From an uncultured Lachnospiraceae bacterium (GTDB taxonomy: Bacteria > Bacillota > Clostridia > Lachnospirales > Lachnospiraceae): a stretch of 64,000 nucleotides of DNA. Location of the stretch: the NCBI GenBank assembly GCA_910579395.1, contig CAJTUC010000023.1, positions 1 to 64,000 of the forward strand, in the 5' to 3' direction. Numbering within the stretch: the first letter of the stretch is position 1; each line of letters begins with the position of its first letter. Position numbers and translations under genes: made by a program. Under the pieces are notes generated by a model. That model saw only the letters and a program-made list of their open reading frames with translations, was not told where the DNA came from and did no database searches. Below, in pieces: positions 48,669 through 56,065 of the stretch.

Positions 48669-50164
48669 GTTGCTGTCCTCTCCTTCCTTAATCCTTTCGG
48701 ATAATGATTTTTCATCTGGCCGTTTCCGGCCTTTCCAAAGCCCGCCGAATAACCGTTTACCGTCAAAAGCGTCCATCCTTTTGGCGCTTTGCCCGCTGCC
48801 GGTTCTTCACAGGTAAAAGCTTCTCCCCGCAGATAACGTTCGGCCTGTTCTTTCGTCATCTCATAATGCCTTTTCACCATATCGGAAGAAAGATACAGTG
48901 CCAGCGCATGAGAAGGCTCGAAGCGGTTCTTTTTATTCGTCCCAAGATGCAGACCCGGCCGTATAACCTTTAACCCTTTTAACGATATCATCTGCCGGGG
49001 CATAAGATAAATCTGTTCACCGAACGGAAGAAAGGTGCCTTTTTGCTCAAAATTTTCATACACCGCATCCGACAGTCCCAGTTCTTCCCGCAAAAAAATG
49101 CGGCACGGTTCGATTTCATCCATCGTTTTTTTCGCTTTCTTCCGGCTGATTCCTTCCGCCGTGGAACGACCGCTGTTATCGGCTGTTTGATTTACATAAT
49201 TCCTATTCGATTCAAGCGTACCGGCTCTTTTCAATTTTGCAATAAAATGCCCCTCTCCCGCCAGTTTATGCGGCCAGAGCCGCATGGTATGCTCAAGTCC
49301 ATCTACCCATGTATCCACTCCGGAAAAATACGCCTCTTTCTCCACCTGCCATGCCATCCAGTCCCTTCTCCCCGGTGCAAAAAACTTCTCCTGCACCGCT
49401 TCTTCGATGGAAAACTCCGGGTGCGCTCTCAGAAAACTGCCGATAACGCCCTCATTTTCTTCCGCCGAAAAGGTACAGGTAGAATAAACAAGCGTTCCGC
49501 CGGGCTTCAGCATGAGAACAGCCTGCTCCAGGATTGACCGCTGCCTTTCCGCGCACATCCTCACATGTTCAGGCGACCATTCATTTACGGCTGTTTCATC
49601 TTTCCGGAACATACCTTCACCGGAACAGGGCGCATCCACCAGTATTTTATCAAAAAAAGAGGGAAAAAACGCCGCCATCCGCTCCGGCGTCTCATTGCAT
49701 ACGACAGCATTGGCAATTCCCATCCGCTCAATATTTTGTGATAATATTTTCGCCCGCCCCGGAATAATCTCATTGGAAACGAGCAGCCCTTCTCCCATCA
49801 TTTTTCCCGCTATCTGCGCGCTTTTTCCGCCAGGCGCCGCACATAGATCCAGTATCCGCTCTCCCGGTTTCGGCGCAAGCACTTCTGCCACCGCCATCGC
49901 ACTCGGCTCCTGAATGTAATAGGCTCCGATTTCATGAAAAAGATGCTTTCCCGGCTGCTGCTCCGGTCTGTAATAAAAGCCTTCCTCCGCCCATTTCACG
50001 GGCTCTAATGCAAAAGGCATCCGCTTTAAAAAAGTCTCTCTGTCCGTTTTGAGCACATTAAAACGCAGCCCATAATAACGTTCCTTATCATAGGCCGCTA
50101 GAAAATCTCCATATTCGTCCTGCAGCATTGTCTCCATCCGCTCCGTAAAGAGCTGCGGAAGCAT
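48653..50164 (-). CDS. RsmF/NOL1-NOP2-Sun family rRNA cytosine-C5 methyltransferase
   Basis: A protein of about 503 residues. The SAM-binding and catalytic core (about 70-300) has LDLCAAPGGKSAQIA (motif I), VDAPCSGEGMFRKD (motif IV Cys) and VYSTCTFSAEENE (motif VI catalytic Cys). A C-terminal RsmF/PUA-like part follows (LKVIRPGLHLGTNKKNRFEPSHALAL, given only in part as RPGLHLGTNKKNRFEP). It methylates a cytosine of 16S rRNA. The start MLPQLFTERM (50164) fits the family, with GGAG 9 bases upstream; an ATG 21 bases earlier is possible. A long hairpin (50271-50347) lies in its leader. Confidence 0.9.
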   Translation of the reverse strand: MLPQLFTERMETMLQDEYGDFLAAYDKERYYGLRFNVLKTDRETFLKRMPFALEPVKWAEEGFYYRPEQQPGKHLFHEIGAYYIQEPSAMAVAEVLAPKPGERILDLCAAPGGKSAQIAGKMMGEGLLVSNEIIPGRAKILSQNIERMGIANAVVCNETPERMAAFFPSFFDKILVDAPCSGEGMFRKDETAVNEWSPEHVRMCAERQRSILEQAVLMLKPGGTLVYSTCTFSAEENEGVIGSFLRAHPEFSIEEAVQEKFFAPGRRDWMAWQVEKEAYFSGVDTWVDGLEHTMRLWPHKLAGEGHFIAKLKRAGTLESNRNYVNQTADNSGRSTAEGISRKKAKKTMDEIEPCRIFLREELGLSDAVYENFEQKGTFLPFGEQIYLMPRQMISLKGLKVIRPGLHLGTNKKNRFEPSHALALYLSSDMVKRHYEMTKEQAERYLRGEAFTCEEPAAGKAPKGWTLLTVNGYSAGFGKAGNGQMKNHYPKGLRKERTATCQNG

Positions 50165-50270
50165 ACTCTTTTTCTCCATCGGCATCGCTTATAATCTTTC
50201 CTCCCAGTCCGCCACACAGGCGCATAAACAATCGATGCCCACATTTTAACAGGGGCTGCGCGGAAAGTCA

Positions 50271-50347
50271 ACAATCACATTCGCGGAGCGGAAGCGTGCT
50301 GCCAAAGAGAACTGTGTCCTGGCCAGCCGCTCCGCGAATGTGATTGT
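50271..50347 (-). repeat. Long perfect hairpin upstream of the rsmF-like gene
   Basis: Perfect 21-base arms (50271-50291 and 50327-50347; sequence beginning ACAATCACATTCGCGG) enclose a 35-base loop. The stem can extend inward through GCTGCC/GGCCAGC. It lies between the stop of the 50363 gene and the rsmF-like start, and begins 15 bases after that stop. There is no T-run, so it is not a simple terminator. An RNA-stability or processing structure, or a palindromic insertion, is possible. Confidence 0.8.
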
Positions 50348-50362
50348 TTGGCATGAAGCTTC

Positions 50363-51037
50363 TTATCTCCCAAGTGTACTTCTCTCTCCATATTTATTAT
50401 AAGAATCCAAAAGATACGCTCTGTCTGTCTGTATCTGCGAAAGCTCCTCGTTCGTAATGGATCTCGTTCCCGCCTTCTCTTTCTTCGGCTGTTTTCTGGC
50501 ATTTTCCCGGCCGGCCTTCTGCTCCATTCCACGCAGAAAAGTCTGGATGCCGTTTCCCATTTTCCTGATATATTGAAAAAACCCGGTCCGGCTCCGTTTT
50601 TCTTCCGGCACGGGCACTGCAGCATTTTCTGCTGCCACCATATCCGTACTCTCGCTGGCGGATGCGCTCTGACAGACTGCCATTGCTTCCTGACCAAAGC
50701 CGACTTCCACCGTGTCTCTCCCTTTGCCCTGCGCGCCTGTCTCTGCATGTTTTTCCGCCGAGCCATGCTGGCTTCTGCCTATTTTCCCGTCACCATCCGA
50801 ACCTTTTTCTGCAATACCGAATCCAAACAGATTTTCATTGACGATACGCGGAAAAGACGGCTGTGCCGTCTGCACATCCGCCTGTCTTGCAGCTTCGCCT
50901 TTTCCGCCGCCTCCGCCGTCAAAGGATACGCCACCGAGCAATTTTCTTTTAGGCATCTTATCATGATTATGAAAAGCGCTGTTGCGCCATTTGATCACAT
51001 GATACTCTATCCGTTGTTCGTCCTGTATCCAGTGCAT
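50363..51037 (-). CDS. Unknown 224-residue protein, low-complexity with conserved-looking C terminus
   Basis: The N-terminal part contains a Gly-rich segment (SFDGGGGGKGEAA) and a long low-complexity stretch rich in Gly, Glu, Ala and Ser. The C-terminal 32 residues (ITNEELSQIQTDRAYLLDSYN, ending GERSTLGR) look ordered and conserved; I associate this tail with small Lachnospiraceae proteins of unknown role. No membrane helix or signal peptide is seen. It is adjacent to the FliD-like gene (22 bases) and may form a pair with it. Other frames over this region are open but look like shadows. Confidence 0.55.
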   Translation of the reverse strand: MHWIQDEQRIEYHVIKWRNSAFHNHDKMPKRKLLGGVSFDGGGGGKGEAARQADVQTAQPSFPRIVNENLFGFGIAEKGSDGDGKIGRSQHGSAEKHAETGAQGKGRDTVEVGFGQEAMAVCQSASASESTDMVAAENAAVPVPEEKRSRTGFFQYIRKMGNGIQTFLRGMEQKAGRENARKQPKKEKAGTRSITNEELSQIQTDRAYLLDSYNKYGERSTLGR

Positions 51038-51058
51038 TTTTCATGCCCTCTCTGCAGT

Positions 51059-51715
51059 TTATGACCAGAAATTAAAGTAATTCCCTCTTGTACCGAAGCC
51101 CCTGAGCAGATTGCTGTAAGAATTGTTCACCAGATTATTCATTCCGGTTATGGCATTGTCCTGTACATTCGATGCCGCCGCACTTGTTTTGGCTGCAAAA
51201 GAAGTACTGCTTCCCCATGCTTTCTCCAACTGGTCTACACTGGCCGCGCCTAATGCCTTACTGTCAATGGAAAGCGTACCGTCAGAATTCTGGGTAACGC
51301 CCGTCGCCTGCAGCGCGGAACGACACATTTTCGCATTGGCATTCAACTGATTCAGATAACTGTTATCTACCCTGCTGCCGCTGCTTTTCAGGCTCCGCAC
51401 CATTCCGTTATACTTGTTTACGAAATCTTTGACCTCGTTTACGATACCCGTTGTACTGCCGCTTTCCCTTGCTTTGGCAAACAGTGAGCCCTCTCCCGTC
51501 TTTGTCAGCTCAGAAGCAATATACTGCACTTCTCCGGCATTCTTTTTCATATTCTGGTAAATTGTCTGTGAAGCACCTGTCCGATTTGTTTTTGACGCAT
51601 TCAGAAAACGATTCGCTCCAGTTGCCTGCAGACTGCTCATTCTGTGATTTCGGCTGCCGGTACTTTTATTGCCGATGCCGAGCAGGGCGCTCATATAATT
51701 TCTTGTTACTCTCAT
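51059..51715 (-). CDS. Unknown protein with FliD-like C-terminal pattern
   Basis: A protein of about 218 residues starting MRVTRNYMSALLGIGNKSTG, rich in Ser, Thr, Asn and Ala. The central and C-terminal part (VKDFVNKYNGMVRSLKSSG; TQNSDGTLSIDSKALG) recalls the part of flagellar cap protein FliD where short helices precede the DGTLxID motif. The protein is far shorter than FliD and has no signal peptide. GGAGGG lies 5 bases before the chosen ATG (51715); the longer reading to 51781 is not supported. It could be a secreted or surface filament accessory protein; this is a weak inference. Confidence 0.6.
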   Translation of the reverse strand: MRVTRNYMSALLGIGNKSTGSRNHRMSSLQATGANRFLNASKTNRTGASQTIYQNMKKNAGEVQYIASELTKTGEGSLFAKARESGSTTGIVNEVKDFVNKYNGMVRSLKSSGSRVDNSYLNQLNANAKMCRSALQATGVTQNSDGTLSIDSKALGAASVDQLEKAWGSSTSFAAKTSAAASNVQDNAITGMNNLVNNSYSNLLRGFGTRGNYFNFWS

Positions 51716-51792
51716 AAAAACCCTCCATTCTTTCTCAACTTGCAGCACTTGCTGTCGTAGGGTACGATATTCGCGAGACAAATAAATATCTC

Positions 51793-51897
51793 CATGAAAA
51801 ATCTTTGATTTTTCAATCTAATAACCATGCCTTCTCTCAACCTGCGAGTTTGGGCGCAAGCACAAACTTGCGATTGAAAAATCTTTGATTTTTCAAT
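51793..51897 (-). repeat. Repeat modules between the LytTR-system kinase and the 51059 gene
   Basis: In plus coordinates: GAAAAATC-TTT-GATTTTTC (51796-51814), a stray copy of the start-site sequence (51820-51840, not in front of a gene), GCGAGTTTG/CAAACTTGC (51844-51871), and TTGAAAAATC/GATTTTTCAA (51874-51896). The same two modules occur at 20102-20152, there with the hairpin loop as AAA instead of TTT. The branched unit is absent here. Confidence 0.75.
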
Positions 51898-51976
51898 TTA
51901 TCCACCCCTTTCAAAAAATATATCGAGCGCTTTCGCGGAAAAAGAAAGAGGTTTGTAATCAACAGCCTTGTTTCTG

Positions 51977-53455
51977 TCATGAAATACCGTCATCCCGGCC
52001 CTGGAGCATGATCGTCAGGAAAAACCTGTCATCCCGGATTTCATAATTCATCGTTCCCAAATACCGCTCCACGACACTCTGCATATTCCGCAGTCCGATT
52101 CCGTGAATCCACTCATCTTCCTTCGTCGTCTGAAGCATTTTTCCTTCCGTATACCGGATGCTCCCGCTATCACAGTCGTTTTCAATCCGAAGAAAAAACA
52201 TCCTGCCTTTTTGATAGCTGTGCACTCTGATCCCGCAGGATTTTCCCCTGCATTTTGCACATGCCTCAATCGCATTATCTAACGCATTATTCAATAAGAT
52301 TCCCAGATCAAAAGCCTCGATTCCAAGCTGTCCCGGATAGAGGAAATCGCTGTCAAGGCCAATTCCCGCCTTCTCACATTCCTGCCATTTTCTGTTCATG
52401 ACAACGTCCATGACCGGATTACCCGTCTGATACCGCATAGTCAGGGTATCCATTGCCTTTTTCATATGGCACAGATAACGGTGCGCCTCGGCCCCCGCTG
52501 ACGCTCCCGGCTGCTCTTTGTCCAAACCCTCGCCAAGCAGCTGCTCCATATCCGCAATATAGTTATTCATATCGTGGCGCATCCCGCGGATACCATCATA
52601 AAGCCGCTCCATCTCCCGCACATGGCCTGTCATATCAGCAAGCTGCTGCTTATAGAAAAAAAGCCCGTTCTTTTCTTCCTGTGCCCGCATCAGTTCTTCA
52701 TAAATCCTGATACTGCATACAGTCGATAAAATGCAGAGAAACGCCATCAGCGGAATCACCGCATACATCCCGCCGTGCCGGTCGTAGATCAAATCTATAT
52801 CCGGCCCCGTCCTTGTGAAAAAAAGGCATCGCAGCATCAGATCAAATGCCATACCGACCGATGGCGACAGCATCAGGAACAAAATCCCCTGCCCGCTGAT
52901 TCCCCGCATGTCTTTCCGGTATTTCCGAATCAGGTAAAAGGTCAGCCAGACAATTCCAAGATAAGCGGCTGACAGCGCCGCATTCCAGACATATTCAAGG
53001 GCCTGCATCCGCTCCATAAAATGCTCCGGCAATATTTCTTCCCTTAACAGGCGTTCCACCTGCCACTTGCCGTACGCTTCGATGCACAGGCTCCAGACAC
53101 CGTGTACGCCAAATCTGGCCATTTCAACAATCGTCTGATAAAGCAGCAGCAGGTAGAACTTCATCAGCCTGCTCCCCTCATAAAAGAAATCCAACAGGAT
53201 AAAAAGGAGCACCATGACGAACACCATTCTGATAATACTGTTACTGCTCCGCTGAATCTCCGCTGCGCCGCCATAAAAAATCCTTTTCAGCAGTTCGGAA
53301 CGTACGCTCCACAGTCCGCAGATAACAAAAAGCAGGAAAAACAGATATCTTCCCTGCCTTACATATTTTTCTTTCCAATCGAGCGCATTCCGGCATAAAT
53401 ATAGCAGAAGAATACCTCTGATACTATATTCCAACACATCCAGCAAAAACCACAT
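51977..53455 (-). CDS. Sensor histidine kinase, GHKL type (AgrC/VirS-like)
   Basis: A protein of about 492 residues. The N-terminal half has about six membrane helices (about 1-235). The cytoplasmic part has the phospho-acceptor region GIRGMRHDMNNYIAD (His) and a GHKL ATPase with N-box NNALDNAIEACAK and G-box GIGLRNMQSVVERY. It should partner with the LytTR regulator encoded upstream. AgrC-like kinases sense peptides at the membrane. The start at 53455 (MWFLLDVLEYS) has GGAG at 7 bases; the longer reading to 53506 runs into the repeat. The two tandem repeats 53484-53752 separate it from its regulator. Confidence 0.9.
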   Translation of the reverse strand: MWFLLDVLEYSIRGILLLYLCRNALDWKEKYVRQGRYLFFLLFVICGLWSVRSELLKRIFYGGAAEIQRSSNSIIRMVFVMVLLFILLDFFYEGSRLMKFYLLLLYQTIVEMARFGVHGVWSLCIEAYGKWQVERLLREEILPEHFMERMQALEYVWNAALSAAYLGIVWLTFYLIRKYRKDMRGISGQGILFLMLSPSVGMAFDLMLRCLFFTRTGPDIDLIYDRHGGMYAVIPLMAFLCILSTVCSIRIYEELMRAQEEKNGLFFYKQQLADMTGHVREMERLYDGIRGMRHDMNNYIADMEQLLGEGLDKEQPGASAGAEAHRYLCHMKKAMDTLTMRYQTGNPVMDVVMNRKWQECEKAGIGLDSDFLYPGQLGIEAFDLGILLNNALDNAIEACAKCRGKSCGIRVHSYQKGRMFFLRIENDCDSGSIRYTEGKMLQTTKEDEWIHGIGLRNMQSVVERYLGTMNYEIRDDRFFLTIMLQGRDDGIS

Positions 53456-53483
53456 GCTATTTCTCCAATGAAAAAATCTGTGC

Positions 53484-53752
53484 GGAGAATGCCACTTTTT
53501 AGGCATTCTCCAGCGTGAGAAAGATTTGCCTTCGGCAGATCGTAGAACTTCTTCACGAAGCTGCCATTGCTGCGAGTGTTAGAAGTTCTTCTCACACTAA
53601 CCTCCATGCCGCCTCTCGGCGGCACAAATCATCAATGGGAAGAACGCCGTATTTCAGGCGTTCTTTCGTGTGAGAAAGATTTGCCTCTGGCAGATCGTAG
53701 AACTTCTTCACGAAGCAGCCATTGCTGCGAGTGTTAGAAGTTCTTCTCACAC
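53484..53752 (-). repeat. Two tandem structured repeats between LytTR regulator and kinase genes
   Basis: In plus coordinates unit 1 is GGAGAATGCC/GGCATTCTCC (53484-53511) and a branched 87-base unit (53512-53598). A linker with CCGCC/GGCGG follows. Unit 2 is GAAGAACGCC/GGCGTTCTTTC (53640-53667) and a branched 85-base unit (53668-53752). Each branched unit has an outer stem (AGCGTGAGAA/TTCTCACACT; GTGTGAGAA/TTCTCACAC), a GATTTGCC-type hairpin, and an AGAACTTCT/AGAAGTTCT stem with an inner GC-rich hairpin. The last base of unit 2 is the first base of the regulator's stop codon complement (53752-53754). Confidence 0.85.
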
Positions 53753-54447
53753 TATTCCTGTAAATAACGGCAATACGTCTGCACAAATTCACTATATTTC
53801 CGTTTTGCAAGATAAACTGTCTCTCCGTTGCTCATGCGGATATTGGCTTTGTCATATCCCCTGACTTCCGAAAGGGAAACGAGATATCCTCTATGGCAGC
53901 GGTAAAAACCTTCTCCAAGCCTTTGTTCCAGTTCTTCCATCTTCTCATAAAATTCCAGATTTTCCTGTTTCATATGCAGGATCACTTTTCTGCCGTCGCT
54001 TTCCGCATACAAAATATCCGCTGCATTTATCCTTCTATGACCGCCCGGCACTTTTACAAGCATGTATTTGGGCTTTGCACCGGCCTTTTCTACCTCTGCA
54101 AAGGCTCTTTCCATGACCGAGAGCAGTTTTTCCTTCTCCACCGGTTTTAACAGATAATGAAAAGCGCCTACATCAAATGCCTGAAATACCTGCTCTTTGA
54201 CGCCCGTTACAAAAATCAGAAGCACCTGATACCGCTCCCGCAGTTTCCTTGCGGTCTCCATGCCGTCCATTCCGTTCATGGCAATATCCATCAATACGAT
54301 ATCCGGAAGATAGTCCTGCCCGGCAGCTTCCAACAATTCCTGTCCGGAGACGAACTCTCTTATTTCTGTTCCAGGGAATGCTTCCTTTAATACGTTCCTT
54401 ATGCCTGTTCTGACTCTGCTTTCATCATCACAGATTGCAATGTTCAT
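53752..54447 (-). CDS. LytTR-family response regulator
   Basis: A 231-residue regulator. The receiver domain (about 1-120) has acidic residues in ICDDESR and the phospho-Asp in IVLMDIAMNGMDGME. A LytTR DNA-binding domain (about 130-230) reads RRINAADILYAESDGRKVIL with the conserved FYRCHRGYLVSL. It should be phosphorylated by the GHKL kinase downstream. A pair of 9-base direct repeats with a 12-base spacer, the geometry of LytTR binding sites, lies 109-138 bases upstream of its start (54556-54585), suggesting autoregulation. Confidence 0.94.
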   Translation of the reverse strand: MNIAICDDESRVRTGIRNVLKEAFPGTEIREFVSGQELLEAAGQDYLPDIVLMDIAMNGMDGMETARKLRERYQVLLIFVTGVKEQVFQAFDVGAFHYLLKPVEKEKLLSVMERAFAEVEKAGAKPKYMLVKVPGGHRRINAADILYAESDGRKVILHMKQENLEFYEKMEELEQRLGEGFYRCHRGYLVSLSEVRGYDKANIRMSNGETVYLAKRKYSEFVQTYCRYLQE

Positions 54448-54555
54448 AGGTATTCTTTAAACGTTCCTTCCTGCCTCTCCCTGGCTGATTACTTTCAGAA
54501 TCCATTCTATGTTCTGTAATTAATATCGGGCGGACAGGATAATTTCTTAATGCGA

Positions 54556-54585
54556 TGTCATGAAACGACAGCTTTTTGTCATGAA
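54556..54585 (-). promoter_or_regulatory. LytTR-type direct-repeat operator
   Basis: TGTCATGAA occurs at 54556-54564 and again, identically, at 54577-54585 (plus-strand reading), with exactly 12 bases between them. LytTR regulators such as AgrA and ComE bind two 9-base direct repeats with a 12-13 base spacer. It lies in the gap between the DUF4956 gene and the LytTR regulator gene. No good -35 hexamer follows, as expected of an activated promoter. Confidence 0.6.
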
Positions 54586-54600
54586 CGTTTTGCGGACATT

Positions 54601-55275
54601 TTAGCAGACCGCTTCTCCGTCATGCTCCATCAGTGTTACGGAAAAGATGCCTTCCCGGGCCGCCAGTTCCCTGACCAGTTCTTTTCCCTTATCGGTACGC
54701 AGTTCTACGATCAAATGAAGCTTTTCTTTCGTCAGATTTCTGGATTTCACTTTGCTGTACTTACAATAGGTTTCCACCGTTCCCAGAATTTCATCCTCGT
54801 CATCAGGATTTTCCACGTTCAGCACCAGAAGCAGCGGTGCTTTCGCAATCTTTATATTATCCAACGCGATGACCATCGCAGTAATGATCAGGGAAACGAT
54901 GACTGCCATCTCTCCCAGCCCGGCGCCGCAGATAATGCCTGCTGAAATCGACCAGAATAAAAAAGTCAGGTCGATGGGGTCTTTGACCGCGGTACGAAAT
55001 CTTACGATCGACAAAGCGCCCACCATGCCGAGCGAGATCACGATGCTCGACTGTATGGCAAGAATGATGGATGCCACGATGACCGGAAGGACTGCCAGCG
55101 AAATATTAAAATGCTTGGAATAAAAGGCCTGTTTGGTCACGAACCGGTAAACGAGAAAAATATAACCGCCAATGCAGATTGCCAGCGCATAGACGAGCAT
55201 CATTTCCGTAAACCCCAACTCTGCGTTCGCAAATCCCTCTCTGAAAGTTCTTGTAAAAATATCATTAAAATTCAT
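54601..55275 (-). CDS. DUF4956 membrane protein
   Basis: A 224-residue protein with about four membrane helices in the first 130 residues (LVYALAICIGGYIFLVYRFV; IVASIILAIQSSIVISLGMVGALSIVRFRTA, quoted in part as LSIVRFRTAVKDP). A cytoplasmic C-terminal domain of alternating strands and helices follows. The SIVRFRTAVKDPIDL block is the family signature. It is found with VTC-type and CotH genes, as here. The start ATG lies inside the last codons of the VTC gene, so translation is coupled. A transport or assembly role in the cassette is inferred. Confidence 0.88.
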   Translation of the reverse strand: MNFNDIFTRTFREGFANAELGFTEMMLVYALAICIGGYIFLVYRFVTKQAFYSKHFNISLAVLPVIVASIILAIQSSIVISLGMVGALSIVRFRTAVKDPIDLTFLFWSISAGIICGAGLGEMAVIVSLIITAMVIALDNIKIAKAPLLLVLNVENPDDEDEILGTVETYCKYSKVKSRNLTKEKLHLIVELRTDKGKELVRELAAREGIFSVTLMEHDGEAVC

Positions 55276-56065
55276 AAGGCTGTCCCTGTTCCCTTTCTGA
55301 CATTCTGAGCGGTTTTCCCGCCATCCTGCAAAGATAATATTTTGAAAAAGAAATTTTATGAAGACTCACGACCTGCAATGCCTGCCTGAGAAAATCCGGC
55401 AGATATTCATCGTATTTGACTTCCAGCAAATGAAAGCCCCTTTCCAGCACCGGTACCATCACAATATCCTTCTGCATAAATTCCCCGGTATCGGGCGACG
55501 CACAGATATTTCTGTCCATTGTGATGCGTACATTTCCTGCCGGGTACACATAAGGCACTCTGTCATATTCCACGATGACGGCCGGGCCAAGAAGCATCCG
55601 TTCTCTGGCAAGCTCCAACTGCGAGAGTACAGCCCTTCCGGAATCATATGCCCCATCCACGGCCTCTCCCCGTAAAATCTTCTGCACTTCTTCCGGCGTC
55701 AGTTCACAGCTTTCTTTCCTGATCTTGTCACGGTTCCTGTATTTGATTTCCAAATGAAACCGTTCGTCCATACCCGAAAGATAGGAACGTATCCGGTACT
55801 TTTTCCGCTCGTCCAGTCCGTCTTCTTTCTGCCGCATGGCGCTGTTATCATAATCGTCAAAGTAAAGGCTCCTGACCGGGTAGAATCCCTCCTCATTGCT
55901 ATGGAGGTCTTTTTCCATTAAAAAATCGAGCTGTGCGCGCAGCATTTCTATCTGCAGCTGGGTACACAAAAACTTTAATTCATACCGATATCTGTATTCC
56001 TTTTCCTTTTTACCGCTTTCCATATTCTTTCCAATCATCCATTCCTGCCCAGTCCATTCGGTCAT
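55265..56065 (-). CDS. VTC-domain (polyphosphate polymerase-like) protein
   Basis: A 266-residue VTC domain with the tunnel-lining basic and acidic residues of the TTM fold: YRYELKFLC (N-terminal ExK-like), VRSLYFDDYD, KKYRIRSYLSG, HLEIKYRNRDKI, and LEVKYDEYLPDFL near the C terminus. Yeast Vtc4 makes polyphosphate from ATP; bacterial members beside CotH and DUF4956 genes are less well understood. The ATG at 56065 overlaps the CotH stop as ATGA, with AAAGGA at 7 bases, so it replaces the longer reading to 56113. Confidence 0.88.
   Translation of the reverse strand: MTEWTGQEWMIGKNMESGKKEKEYRYRYELKFLCTQLQIEMLRAQLDFLMEKDLHSNEEGFYPVRSLYFDDYDNSAMRQKEDGLDERKKYRIRSYLSGMDERFHLEIKYRNRDKIRKESCELTPEEVQKILRGEAVDGAYDSGRAVLSQLELARERMLLGPAVIVEYDRVPYVYPAGNVRITMDRNICASPDTGEFMQKDIVMVPVLERGFHLLEVKYDEYLPDFLRQALQVVSLHKISFSKYYLCRMAGKPLRMSEREQGQPYEF

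Noticed and set aside
50275..50766. Arg/Lys-rich frame overlapping the 50363 gene
   Set aside because: It reads through the perfect hairpin and has no conserved pattern, whereas the 50363 frame ends in an ordered tail.
53359..53625. Reading frame MEVSVRRTS... as a gene
   Set aside because: It runs through two repeat hairpins and into the kinase coding region in another frame; it is treated as part of the repeat and kept only as a finding.
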